From contig CBDIDQ010000022.1 in the NCBI GenBank assembly GCA_965277695.1, forward strand, positions 5,432 through 69,431: a stretch of DNA of 64,000 nt, read 5' to 3'. A program made the position numbers and the translations under genes. Below, piece by piece: positions 8,218 through 16,056 of this stretch. The DNA comes from JABSOG01 sp965277695. GTDB taxonomy: Bacteria > Pseudomonadota > Gammaproteobacteria > Enterobacterales > Alteromonadaceae. Position 1 is the first letter of the stretch; each line of letters begins with the position of its first letter. A model generated the notes under the pieces. The model searched no databases. It was not told the DNA's origin and worked only from the letters and a program-made list of their open reading frames with translations.

Positions 8218-9099
8218 ATGACACCAATTAGCCCCCCTACATCTTCAACCACAGAGCCAGATGTACCTCCATCTTTGCCTTCAACAACCAGTGCTGGTGC
8301 AGCTGTCGCTTTAACCATTGCCGGTTCCGATAGCGGCGGTGGTGCCGGTATTCAAGCCGACATTAAAGCGTTTTCGGCCCTTGGGGTTTATGCCACAAGT
8401 GTGGTTACTGCACTGACGGCACAAAACACCGTTGCGGTGACCGATATTCATGAAATACCGACAACAAATATTGCTGCCCAATTGACCGCTGTTTTTGCTG
8501 ATATCCGCGTGGATGCGGTAAAAATTGGCATGTTATCTTCACCGGAAATCATCGAAACCGTGGCCGACGGATTACAAAATTATCACGGCCCAGTGATTTT
8601 AGATCCGGTGATGGTGGCCAAATCTGGCGATATGTTATTGCGTAGCGATGCTTTGAATGCACTGCGACAGCAGTTATTGCCAATGGCGACTCTGGTGACA
8701 CCGAATCTGCCTGAAGCCGCTGTATTACTTGGCGAATCCGATGCCACCACAGTGGCAGAAGCACAGCGACAGGGCAGGGCGTTGCTAGATTTAGGCGCTA
8801 AAGCGGTGTTAATGAAAGGCGGACATTTTGAGCATCAAGATTGTATCGACTTGCTGATTGTTGCAGGCCAACCAACCCAACGATTTGATGCCGCTCGAAT
8901 CGCCACCCGCAATACTCATGGCACTGGCTGTACTTTCTCTGCTGCGATTGCGGCGGGCATGGCCAAAGGGCTGGATTTGACGGCGGCAGTTGAGGCGGCC
9001 AAAGGGTATTTGCATCAGGCCATTGTGCAGGCAGATGAGCTAAATATTGGCTCGGGGCATGGTCCGGTTCATCACTTTCATAATGTGTGGACCCGCTGA
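8218..9099 (+). CDS. thiD: Hydroxymethylpyrimidine/phosphomethylpyrimidine kinase ThiD
   Basis: A 293-residue ribokinase-fold enzyme that phosphorylates HMP and HMP-phosphate to HMP-PP for coupling by ThiE. The glycine motif GSDSGGGAGIQADIKAF, ALTAQNT, ILDPVMVAKSGD, TPNLPEA and the anion hole with catalytic Asp in THGTGCTFSAAIAAG are all present. The first 30 residues are a low-complexity Ser/Thr/Pro extension before the domain. It starts the long thi operon and its stop overlaps thiO. ThiD enzymes are known to accept bacimethrin, the 2-methoxy analogue of HMP, which matters given the genes further downstream. Confidence 0.95.
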   Translation: MTPISPPTSSTTEPDVPPSLPSTTSAGAAVALTIAGSDSGGGAGIQADIKAFSALGVYATSVVTALTAQNTVAVTDIHEIPTTNIAAQLTAVFADIRVDAVKIGMLSSPEIIETVADGLQNYHGPVILDPVMVAKSGDMLLRSDALNALRQQLLPMATLVTPNLPEAAVLLGESDATTVAEAQRQGRALLDLGAKAVLMKGGHFEHQDCIDLLIVAGQPTQRFDAARIATRNTHGTGCTFSAAIAAGMAKGLDLTAAVEAAKGYLHQAIVQADELNIGSGHGPVHHFHNVWTR

Positions 9100-10103
9100 T
9101 GATGAAAATAACCATCATTGGTGCCGGTGTGGCGGGGCTGACCTGTGCTGCCGAATTGGTTGCCCGAGGGGCCAAAGTAACGATTTTAGAGCGGGGATCG
9201 CAAGTGGGCAGCCATGCCTGTTCGTGGTGGGCTGGCGGGATGTTGGCCCCTTGGTGTGAAGGCGAAAACACCGAACCTGCTGTGGTGCGTTTAGGTCAAG
9301 ATGCCCTGGCCTGGTGGCGTGATCACAGCGATAACGTTATTCAAAATGGCACTTTGGTGTTGGCACTAGGGCGTGATGTCGCGGAGTTAAAAAGCTTTGC
9401 CAGACGTACTGAGCAACATGTATCGGTTGATGCCGATACCATCGCCACGCTAGAGCCGGATTTGTCCGGGCGTTTTCGTCAGGGGTTATTTTTTGCCGAT
9501 GAAGGCCACTTAAATCCGCGCCAGACGATTAAGCAGTTAGCACAAAACTTAGCCGCACAAGGGGTTGAGTTTCAATTTAATGTTAACGCCGATGCCGCTA
9601 GTTGCAACAGCTCTGCTGATTTGGTAGTGGATTGTCGCGGCTTGGCGGCACAGGATAACACCGCAGATTTAAGAGGCGTGAAAGGCGAAATGCTGTTGTT
9701 GCGTAGCAATGAACTCTCTCTGAGTCGTTCGATTCGTTTGTTGCATCCGCGTATTCCGCTTTATGTTGTACCCCGTGGTGACGGCCTGTTTATGGTGGGT
9801 GCAACCATGATTGAAAATAGCGAGCGTGAGCGTATTTCGGCCCGTTCAATTTTTGAAATGCTCGGCTCGGCGTTTGCCCTGCACCCGGCATTTAGTGAAG
9901 CCGAAATTGTTGAAATAGGCGTTGATGCTCGCCCGGCTTTTCCTGACAACCTGCCACGTGTTCGTTGGCAAGGTAAAACCCTGTGTGTCAATGGCATGTA
10001 TCGTCATGGTTTTTTATTGGCACCCGCAATGGCCCGTATGGCCGCCAAAGTGGTCTTTGATCAAGCAACTATTCCGGAGATGATGGATGAATATAGTTAT
10101 TAA
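9099..10103 (+). CDS. thiO: Glycine oxidase ThiO
   Basis: A 334-residue FAD-dependent amine oxidase that oxidises glycine to iminoglycine (dehydroglycine) for thiazole formation by ThiG; it is the aerobic alternative to ThiH. The Rossmann motif is ITIIGAGVAGLTCAAEL at the very start, so the ATG at 9099 (overlapping the thiD stop) or 9102 is right. CSWWAGGMLAPWCEGE, GHLNPRQTIKQL and the C-terminal LCVNGMYRHGFLLAPAMA block are typical of ThiO/DadA-type enzymes. It overlaps thiS by 17 bases. Neither thiH nor thiC is present in the window. Confidence 0.92.
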   Translation: MMKITIIGAGVAGLTCAAELVARGAKVTILERGSQVGSHACSWWAGGMLAPWCEGENTEPAVVRLGQDALAWWRDHSDNVIQNGTLVLALGRDVAELKSFARRTEQHVSVDADTIATLEPDLSGRFRQGLFFADEGHLNPRQTIKQLAQNLAAQGVEFQFNVNADAASCNSSADLVVDCRGLAAQDNTADLRGVKGEMLLLRSNELSLSRSIRLLHPRIPLYVVPRGDGLFMVGATMIENSERERISARSIFEMLGSAFALHPAFSEAEIVEIGVDARPAFPDNLPRVRWQGKTLCVNGMYRHGFLLAPAMARMAAKVVFDQATIPEMMDEYSY

Positions 10104-10284
10104 CGGCGATGTTAAGCCGGTTTCGCACAATGCCCTTAATGCTGTGATTGCCGAGTTGGGCTATCAGGATGCGGTGATTGTGACAGCAGTAAACGGAGAC
10201 TTTGTTGCCATGGGCTCGCGTAGCGAAGTTATTTTACAAGATGGCGATAAAATAGAAATTCTCGCACCAATGCAAGGCGGTTAA
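10087..10284 (+). CDS. thiS: Sulfur carrier protein ThiS
   Basis: A 65-residue ubiquitin-like protein ending in the required Gly-Gly (LAPMQGG). ThiF adenylates its C-terminus, which then becomes a thiocarboxylate that donates sulfur to ThiG. It begins inside the end of thiO and ends one base before thiG, so it is translationally coupled on both sides. Confidence 0.95.
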   Translation: MNIVINGDVKPVSHNALNAVIAELGYQDAVIVTAVNGDFVAMGSRSEVILQDGDKIEILAPMQGG

Positions 10285-10285
10285 C

Positions 10286-11059
10286 ATGTTTACAGTTTAT
10301 GACACACCTTTGTCGAGCAGAATGATGCTTGGCACCTCTCAATATCCTTCACCGGCGATCCTCGCTGAGGCGGTAAAAGCCGCCAGAGTAGATATTGTGA
10401 CAGTCTCGTTACGTCGGGAGTCCGGTACCAGTCTCGCCGGGCAAGACTTTTGGCAGCTGATCCGCGATTTAGACGTTAAAGTGCTGCCTAATACTGCTGG
10501 TTGCCATACTGCCAAAGAGGCGATCACCACCGCTCATATGGCCCGGGAAGTGTTTAACACTAACTGGATCAAACTAGAAGTGATTGGCGAGGAAGACACC
10601 TTGCAACCGGATATTTTTGGTCTGGTTGAGGCCGCTCAAACCTTGTGTGAAGAGGGTTTTAATGTCTTTCCCTATTGCACCGAAGACCTGAGCGTAGCCG
10701 GTAAATTACTCGATGCTGGTTGTGAGATCTTAATGCCTTGGGGTGCACCGATTGGTTCTGGTCGGGGTTTGAATAACCCTTATGGTTTGCGTACTTTACG
10801 TGCTCATTTTCCTGATGTGCCACTGGTGATTGATGCCGGTATTGGTCTGCCCTCTCATGCCGCAGCGGCAATGGAGCTGGGTTACGACATGGTGTTGCTC
10901 AACACGGCGGTGGCCAAATCAGGCGATCCGGCAATGATGGCTAAAGCGTTTGCCGATGCGGTTGATGCAGGGCGGGCAGCGTTTGCGGCGGATCCGATTG
11001 AAATGCGTGATATGGCTTCACCTTCAACCCCGGTGATGGGTAAGGCATACCTAGCATGA
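10286..11059 (+). CDS. thiG: Thiazole synthase ThiG
   Basis: A 257-residue TIM-barrel enzyme that builds thiazole phosphate from deoxyxylulose 5-phosphate, iminoglycine and ThiS thiocarboxylate. The imine-forming lysine lies in NTNWIKLEVIGE. PNTAGCHTAKEA, MPWGAPIGSGRGLNNPYGLR and VIDAGIGLPSHAAAAMELG are family signatures. The ATG follows the thiS stop after one base and the stop overlaps thiE (ATGA). Confidence 0.96.
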   Translation: MFTVYDTPLSSRMMLGTSQYPSPAILAEAVKAARVDIVTVSLRRESGTSLAGQDFWQLIRDLDVKVLPNTAGCHTAKEAITTAHMAREVFNTNWIKLEVIGEEDTLQPDIFGLVEAAQTLCEEGFNVFPYCTEDLSVAGKLLDAGCEILMPWGAPIGSGRGLNNPYGLRTLRAHFPDVPLVIDAGIGLPSHAAAAMELGYDMVLLNTAVAKSGDPAMMAKAFADAVDAGRAAFAADPIEMRDMASPSTPVMGKAYLA

Positions 11060-11664
11060 AACTCGATTCTTTTTACCCGATTGTTGACAGTGCCCAGTGG
11101 GTGGCCCGTTTGGTGCCGCTGGGTATCAAACAAATTCAGTTGCGGATCAAAGACGCTGATGATGAGCTGATACGTCAGCAAATACAGGCGGCTAAAGCGG
11201 TTTGCGAGCAATATCACTGTACATTAATCATCAATGATCACTGGCAACTGGCGATTGAACAAAACTGTGAGTTTATTCATCTGGGCCAAGAAGATTTAGT
11301 CGACGCTGATCTGGCGGCCATACGTCAAGCGGGTTTGCGCTTAGGGTTGAGCAGCCACGACAAAAGCGAACTGAAACTCGCAATCGCCATCAAACCTGAT
11401 TACATCGCACTGGGGCCAGTTTATCCGACTATTTTGAAAAAAATGAAATGGCATCAGCAGGGTTTGGCGCGAGTGACTCAATGGAAACAACTGTTGGGCG
11501 ATATTCCGCTGGTGGCGATTGGTGGTATGACGGTTGAACGTGCCGCTGGTGCGTTGGCAGCGGGGGCGGATATGGTCTCAGCAGTTACCGATATCACCCT
11601 AAATGCCGATCCTGAACAGCGGGTGCGTCAATGGCTGGCGGCAACTCGGGAGAGTGCGCAATGA
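11056..11664 (+). CDS. thiE: Thiamine phosphate synthase ThiE
   Basis: A 202-residue TIM-barrel enzyme that couples HMP-PP with thiazole phosphate to give thiamine phosphate. LIINDHWQLAIE, FIHLGQEDL, LGLSSHDKSELKLA, ALGPVYPTILKK and VAIGGMTVERAAGALAAGADMVS are recognisable. It overlaps both thiG and thiF by four bases. In E. coli this step also accepts methoxy-HMP-PP made from bacimethrin. Confidence 0.94.
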   Translation: MKLDSFYPIVDSAQWVARLVPLGIKQIQLRIKDADDELIRQQIQAAKAVCEQYHCTLIINDHWQLAIEQNCEFIHLGQEDLVDADLAAIRQAGLRLGLSSHDKSELKLAIAIKPDYIALGPVYPTILKKMKWHQQGLARVTQWKQLLGDIPLVAIGGMTVERAAGALAAGADMVSAVTDITLNADPEQRVRQWLAATRESAQ

Positions 11665-12641
11665 GTCGTTATTTACGTCAGCAAATTCTGCCGCAAGTGG
11701 GCGCTGATGGCCAAGCTAAATTGGCCGATGCCACGATATTGGTGATTGGTGCTGGTGGCCTTGGTTGTCCGGCATTGCAATACCTTGCTGGTGCGGGGGT
11801 TGGCACCTTGGTAGTGGTTGATCCTGATGTTGTGGAGCGCAGCAATCTGCATCGCCAACCGCTGTATGGCGAAAGCCTATTAGGTCAAGCCAAAGCGATT
11901 GCGGCACAAACGGTGTTACACAACCTCAATTCACAAGTGACTGTACAACCTCATGTGATGATGCTGGATCCAGACAATGCCATCCCGTTGATTGAACAGG
12001 CTGATATTGTGCTCGATTGCGCTGACAGTTTTGCCGTTAGCTATACCTTGTCGGATATTTGTCAGGCGCACAATACCCCCTTGATCAGCGCATCGGCGTT
12101 GGGATTAAGCGGTTATATTGGTGGCTTTTGTGGTTCGGCACCGTCGTTACGGGCGGTATTTCCTGACTTGCCGCGTAACTCGGCAACCTGTGCCACCGCT
12201 GGGGTGATGGGACCTGTGGTTGGCACCATCGGCAGTTTGCAGGCGCAGATGGCATTAAACGTGTTACTGGATTTGTCGCCATCGCCATTGGGGCAAATGA
12301 TCACGGTTAATTTCAGCAATTTTGCTTTTGGCGGATTTCGCTTTGACCAAGCACCCGAGCCACCGCAGATCCCTTTTGCTTTTATCAGCGATCAGCAATT
12401 GCGCGATGACGATTTAATTATCGAACTGCGCGAAGTCGAAGAAGCCCCTCAAGGGGCACATCGCGAGGCGGTCAGGGCACTGGTGAGTACATTTGAGCAG
12501 CAACAAATGATGCCCAAACCCGGTCAGCGAACGGTGATGTGTTGTCGTTCTGGTTTACGTTCATGGCGGGCTGCGGCGGCTTTGCGACAATACTGGGATG
12601 GCACCATTGCGCTGATAGCGATGGGTGATGAAGCGGCATGA
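11661..12641 (+). CDS. thiF: ThiS adenylyltransferase ThiF with C-terminal rhodanese-like domain
   Basis: A 326-residue E1-like enzyme that adenylates the ThiS C-terminus. The nucleotide loop is VIGAGGLGCPALQYLAGAG, followed by SNLHRQPLYGE and the conserved Cys loop NSATCATAGVMGP. Beyond about residue 235 the protein resembles a rhodanese domain, with an active-site loop CRSGLRS. That could supply persulfide sulfur and replace a separate ThiI. Odd point: where family members usually have CxxC zinc ligands (GPCxxCLFP) this one reads APSLRAVFP, and I see no second CxxC pair, so the structural zinc appears lost. The start ATG at 11661 overlaps the thiE stop; an earlier in-frame ATG at 11631 lies inside thiE. 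Confidence 0.9.
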   Translation: MSRYLRQQILPQVGADGQAKLADATILVIGAGGLGCPALQYLAGAGVGTLVVVDPDVVERSNLHRQPLYGESLLGQAKAIAAQTVLHNLNSQVTVQPHVMMLDPDNAIPLIEQADIVLDCADSFAVSYTLSDICQAHNTPLISASALGLSGYIGGFCGSAPSLRAVFPDLPRNSATCATAGVMGPVVGTIGSLQAQMALNVLLDLSPSPLGQMITVNFSNFAFGGFRFDQAPEPPQIPFAFISDQQLRDDDLIIELREVEEAPQGAHREAVRALVSTFEQQQMMPKPGQRTVMCCRSGLRSWRAAAALRQYWDGTIALIAMGDEAA

Positions 12642-13111
12642 ATACGACAGATACACAACAGCCAAATAAAGCATTAAGCGAACCTAGAGTTGCAGTATTG
12701 GCAGTGACTTATTGTGACGACCAACTGTTGCTAGTTAAACGTAACAATCAACCCCAGCGATTTGGTTGGGGTTTTCCTGGCGGCTCAGTATTACCCGCAG
12801 AAGCACTGATGGTTGCAGCGCTCAGAGAGCTCAAAGAAGAAACTGGTATTACCGCCAGCGCAGAAAGTATTTTTGATGTGATTGAAGTGAACCAATTTGA
12901 CAGTGATAACCGCCATCATCACTTTGTGTTGATTGCGGTATTGTGCCGTTATGAGTCTGGCGAAGCCGTGGCTGCTGACGATGCATTGGATTGTCGCTGG
13001 ATGAGCTTTGCTGAGATCGCTAGGCGCGAAAGCGAACTGATCACCGATGTTGCCAAAGTTGCCCGTAAGGCCGAGGCATTGGTGAGCACTACCAAACAAA
13101 CCAACCAATAA
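12638..13111 (+). CDS. Nudix hydrolase in the thi/pyrimidine operon
   Basis: A 157-residue protein with a perfect Nudix box, G(x5)E(x7)REUxEExGU, read as GGSVLPAEALMVAALRELKEE followed by TGI. It overlaps the thiF stop by four bases (ATGA), so it belongs to the operon. Nudix enzymes cleave nucleoside diphosphates linked to another group. Possible jobs here are making CMP from CTP for the hydroxymethylase-like enzyme downstream, or hydrolysing HMP-PP, TPP or a toxic analogue; E. coli YmfB (NudJ), a Nudix enzyme, is known to act on HMP-PP. The substrate cannot be read from sequence. Confidence 0.88.
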   Translation: MNTTDTQQPNKALSEPRVAVLAVTYCDDQLLLVKRNNQPQRFGWGFPGGSVLPAEALMVAALRELKEETGITASAESIFDVIEVNQFDSDNRHHHFVLIAVLCRYESGEAVAADDALDCRWMSFAEIARRESELITDVAKVARKAEALVSTTKQTNQ

Positions 13112-13124
13112 AGAGAATAAACTG

Positions 13125-13607
13125 ATGAAAAAAATGTTTTTAGCTGGCCCCTTTAAAGCCCTTGTTGATGCCGACACTCAAGTAATGTCAACTCGCCATA
13201 TTGAGCAATTCAGCGCCATTATTGAGTTTTTTGAAGCCCAAGGTTGGTCGGTACATTGTGCCCATCGCCGCGAAAAGTGGGGGCGTGAATTTATGACCCC
13301 AGCCGAGTGTACAACCATTGATTATCAAGAAATTGGCAAATGTGATGTGTTTGTGGCTTTTCCTGGTGCACCGGCCTCGCCCGGTACCCATATTGAATTA
13401 GGCTGGGCATCGGCAATGAAAAAACCGACGGTATTATTGCTCGAAGAAAACCAAGAATACGCCTATTTGGTGCAGGGATTGGGCGAGATCACCCAAGTGA
13501 GCGAACAGCGTTACGGTGAGCAGGGCGTTGATTTATCATTGCTTGCCCAGCAGGTCGCCGCATTTGCCAGCAACCCGAGTGAGCAATACGATGCTGAACC
13601 AGTATAA
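13125..13607 (+). CDS. NDT-fold nucleotide N-glycosidase, MilB/hmCMP hydrolase-like
   Basis: A 160-residue protein of the nucleoside 2-deoxyribosyltransferase/DNPH1/MilB fold. It opens with KMFLAGPF, has HRREKWGREFMTP in the ribose-phosphate region, and carries the catalytic Glu91 in SPGTHIELGWASA. MilB in mildiomycin biosynthesis cleaves 5-hydroxymethyl-CMP to 5-hydroxymethylcytosine, and a homologous step is part of bacimethrin biosynthesis. It starts 13 bases after the Nudix gene and overlaps the hydroxymethylase-like gene by 17 bases, the expected enzyme partner. A general housekeeping nucleotide hydrolase is the alternative. Confidence 0.8.
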   Translation: MKKMFLAGPFKALVDADTQVMSTRHIEQFSAIIEFFEAQGWSVHCAHRREKWGREFMTPAECTTIDYQEIGKCDVFVAFPGAPASPGTHIELGWASAMKKPTVLLLEENQEYAYLVQGLGEITQVSEQRYGEQGVDLSLLAQQVAAFASNPSEQYDAEPV

Positions 13608-14586
13608 CAACTTAAACGAGCTGTATTTATCAACACTCGATGAGGTGTATAACCACTACGAGTTTGAGAATAGTCCACGGGGATTTTCAGAGCGGGAGAT
13701 CCTTGGTTTCAGCTGTAAGTTGCTCAGTCCGCTCAAGCGTTTTTGTCTGCATCCGGCGCGAAAGCAGAATATTATTTTCAATTATGCTGAAGCTTTGTGG
13801 TATCTGTCGGGTAAAAACGACTTGGCCTTTATTCAGTGGTATGCGCCGTCAATGAGCCGTTATTCGGCTGATGGTAAAACTTTGCCGGGCACCGGTTATG
13901 GTGAAAAGTTATTGCACTTTGGTCAGCAAAACCTCAATCAAATCAATCGTGCGGTAGATTTGCTGAAAAATGATGACAGTGCCAGCAAGCGGGTATTTTT
14001 GCAAATATTTAATGCTGATGAAGACCTCTACAAACGTAATATTGATGTCTCCTGTACTTTGGGTTTGCAACTGCTGTTACGTGAAGGCAAATTACATATG
14101 GTCGCTTATATGCGGGCCAATGACGCCTATGTTGGGCTGCTCAGTGATATTTTCTCGTTTACTTTTATTCAAGAATTTATCGCCGCCATGCTTGGTTGTG
14201 AGCTTGGCAGTTATAGCCATCAAGTGGGGTCGGTGCATATTTATGAAAATAATTTAGCCAAAGTTGAGCGCATTCTCAATAACGTCTCCGCGAGTTTGGA
14301 TGTTCAGCATCAGCCACCGAAAATGCCTGCTGGCTGCGATTTTGACACCATTGCCAAAGTGCTTGAGGTTGAGCATGTGATCCGTCAGTCGTCATTGTCA
14401 CTGGCGCAAATCAATCAGCTGGCACTGCCAGAGTACTGGCTTGAGATACTGCGATTATTTCAAATTCACAAATATGTGCAGCAAAAGCAAGCGATACCCG
14501 ATGACTTAATTGCTGCGATACATCCTTGGCACCGGATGTTTTTATCTAACCGTCAGCTGCTGAACCAGCAGCCCGCTTTAATCTAA
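13591..14586 (+). CDS. Thymidylate-synthase-like (d)CMP hydroxymethylase
   Basis: A 331-residue member of the thymidylate synthase family; the ATG at 13591 is chosen because the domain starts there. Catalytic residues align with E. coli ThyA at exact spacing: Cys155 (nucleophile, DVSCTLGLQL), Arg175 and Asp178 (MRANDAYVG), then His216 and Tyr218 (SVHIYENN). At +31 from the Cys, where ThyA has Asn177 that selects uracil, this protein has Asp186 (GLLSDIFSF). The same Asn to Asp exchange defines T4 dCMP hydroxymethylase. It therefore probably hydroxymethylates CMP or dCMP with methylene-tetrahydrofolate rather than making dTMP. Its place beside a MilB-like glycosidase and a methyltransferase points to bacimethrin-type chemistry. 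Confidence 0.88.
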   Translation: MLNQYNNLNELYLSTLDEVYNHYEFENSPRGFSEREILGFSCKLLSPLKRFCLHPARKQNIIFNYAEALWYLSGKNDLAFIQWYAPSMSRYSADGKTLPGTGYGEKLLHFGQQNLNQINRAVDLLKNDDSASKRVFLQIFNADEDLYKRNIDVSCTLGLQLLLREGKLHMVAYMRANDAYVGLLSDIFSFTFIQEFIAAMLGCELGSYSHQVGSVHIYENNLAKVERILNNVSASLDVQHQPPKMPAGCDFDTIAKVLEVEHVIRQSSLSLAQINQLALPEYWLEILRLFQIHKYVQQKQAIPDDLIAAIHPWHRMFLSNRQLLNQQPALI

Positions 14587-14600
14587 CAAAGGACAGTCTT

Positions 14601-15338
14601 ATGCAAACCAATTGGCTGGAAGAAGATGTTTCTCATCAGTTTGATTTTTATGATGATTATCTTGAAAATAGATTGGGTTATCAGCCCCTGATCAGTGATT
14701 TAATTAACACCCTTGGCAGCGAGGTTTCGGTGCTGGATTATGGTTGTGGCGGTGGCAAAGTGTCTCGTCGCTTGCTCAATAACGGCATCAGCAAAGTGAC
14801 CGGAGTCGACATTTCAGCCACTATGGTCGCCAAAGCCAGTGAACATCCTGAGCGGGGTCACAGTAGCTATCAACAAGTAGAATCAGGCTTATTGCCATTT
14901 GCCGACGGCACGTTTGATGCTGCCGTTTGTTGTTATGTTTTTATCAATAACAATGATAAAGCCGAGCTGTTAAAGATTGCCAAAGAAGCGTTCAGAACGC
15001 TGAAAAGCGGCGCGGTATTTTATATTTTGGATACTAATCCTGATTCTATTGGGATTAAATTCAGCAGTTTTAAAAATGGTGAAAGTGGCGCGGTTTATGG
15101 CGATGGGGCCACTCGCCCGGTTTATCTTGACCTGCCTGATGGCAACAGTTTCAAAATTATTGATACTCACTGGGAAAAACAAACCTACCTAGCGGTGCTA
15201 CAGCAAGCCGGTTTTAACGATGTACAAGTGTTTGAACATCGTGAAGGTGAAGTGACCGCAGCGGATGATAGTAACGTCGTTGGTCAAAATGAACAGCAAT
15301 GGGCACCCTTTGTGATGTTTAAAAGTGTTAAGCCTTGA
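14601..15338 (+). CDS. SAM-dependent methyltransferase (class I), candidate hydroxymethylcytosine O-methyltransferase
   Basis: A 245-residue class I methyltransferase. The SAM-binding loop is SVLDYGCGGGKVSRRLL, followed by the acidic ribose contact VTGVDIS and the FDAAVCCYVFINN strand. No membrane segment or extra domain is seen. It starts 14 bases after the hydroxymethylase-like gene with an AAAGGA ribosome site. In the bacimethrin route a methyltransferase converts 5-hydroxymethylcytosine to 4-amino-5-hydroxymethyl-2-methoxypyrimidine. This protein is in the right place for that step, but its substrate cannot be derived from the fold alone. Confidence 0.82.
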   Translation: MQTNWLEEDVSHQFDFYDDYLENRLGYQPLISDLINTLGSEVSVLDYGCGGGKVSRRLLNNGISKVTGVDISATMVAKASEHPERGHSSYQQVESGLLPFADGTFDAAVCCYVFINNNDKAELLKIAKEAFRTLKSGAVFYILDTNPDSIGIKFSSFKNGESGAVYGDGATRPVYLDLPDGNSFKIIDTHWEKQTYLAVLQQAGFNDVQVFEHREGEVTAADDSNVVGQNEQQWAPFVMFKSVKP

Positions 15339-15410
15339 TGGTACTATTGCCAATCAGTTTTTGAGTAATCAGTTTTTGAGCGATTAATTTTTTGATGAAG
15401 TAGGCAATTG

Positions 15411-16052
15411 ATGAGTGATTTTATTCAACAGACCATTAGCGGTTTCGAAGCCATGTCGGCTTGGGAGTATATCGCTGTTGGTTTGTCGCTGATTTACATG
15501 TTATTGGCGATGAAGCAAAGTTTGTGGTGTTGGCCAGCGGCGTTTTTCAGCACCCTGATTTATACCCTATTGTTTTTTAATGGGGCTTTGTTGATGGAGT
15601 CATTACTCAATATTTTTTACATGGTGATGGCGCTTTATGGCTGGCACAGCTGGCGACAAAACGCCGCAAACCCCGGCTCGACCGGTGGCGACAACTACTT
15701 GCCAGTCGAGTCTTGGTCGGCAACCTTGCATCATCGTAGCATTCTTATCACCCTTGCGGTGGCTGTCGGTTTGGGTTATATCATGGATAATTATACCCAT
15801 GCCGACTATGCCTATCTTGATACCCTGACCACCTGTTTCAGCATTGTCGCGACCTATTTACTGGCGAAAAAAGTGCTTGAAAACTGGCTATATTGGGTGG
15901 TGATTGACGCCGTATCTATTTACCTTTATGTCAGCAAAGGGTATTACCCAACCGCTGTATTATTTGTTTTTTATACGGTGATGGCACTGATTAATTACTT
16001 TCAGTGGCGACAAACCTTACCCGGTAAAAACCTCCGTCCGGCTGTCTCTTGA
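15411..16052 (+). CDS. PnuC/PnuT-family membrane transporter
   Basis: A 213-residue membrane protein with about seven hydrophobic segments. ALYGWHSWRQ and NWLYWVVIDAVSIYLYVSKG are typical of the PnuC family. The family includes PnuC (nicotinamide riboside) and PnuT (thiamine), which move unphosphorylated small molecules by facilitated diffusion and rely on a kinase for trapping. In this operon thiamine, HMP or a methoxy-pyrimidine is more likely than an NAD precursor. The leader (15339-15410) has a short direct repeat ATCAGTTTTTGAG. Start is the ATG at 15411. The gene converges on the EamA gene with only four bases between. Confidence 0.82.
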   Translation: MSDFIQQTISGFEAMSAWEYIAVGLSLIYMLLAMKQSLWCWPAAFFSTLIYTLLFFNGALLMESLLNIFYMVMALYGWHSWRQNAANPGSTGGDNYLPVESWSATLHHRSILITLAVAVGLGYIMDNYTHADYAYLDTLTTCFSIVATYLLAKKVLENWLYWVVIDAVSIYLYVSKGYYPTAVLFVFYTVMALINYFQWRQTLPGKNLRPAVS

Positions 16053-16056
16053 GGCT

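Noticed and set aside
13591..14586. Ordinary thymidylate synthase ThyA
   Set aside because: Asp replaces the uracil-selecting Asn, the PCH context of the catalytic Cys is changed to VSC, and the partners are a MilB-like glycosidase and a methyltransferase.
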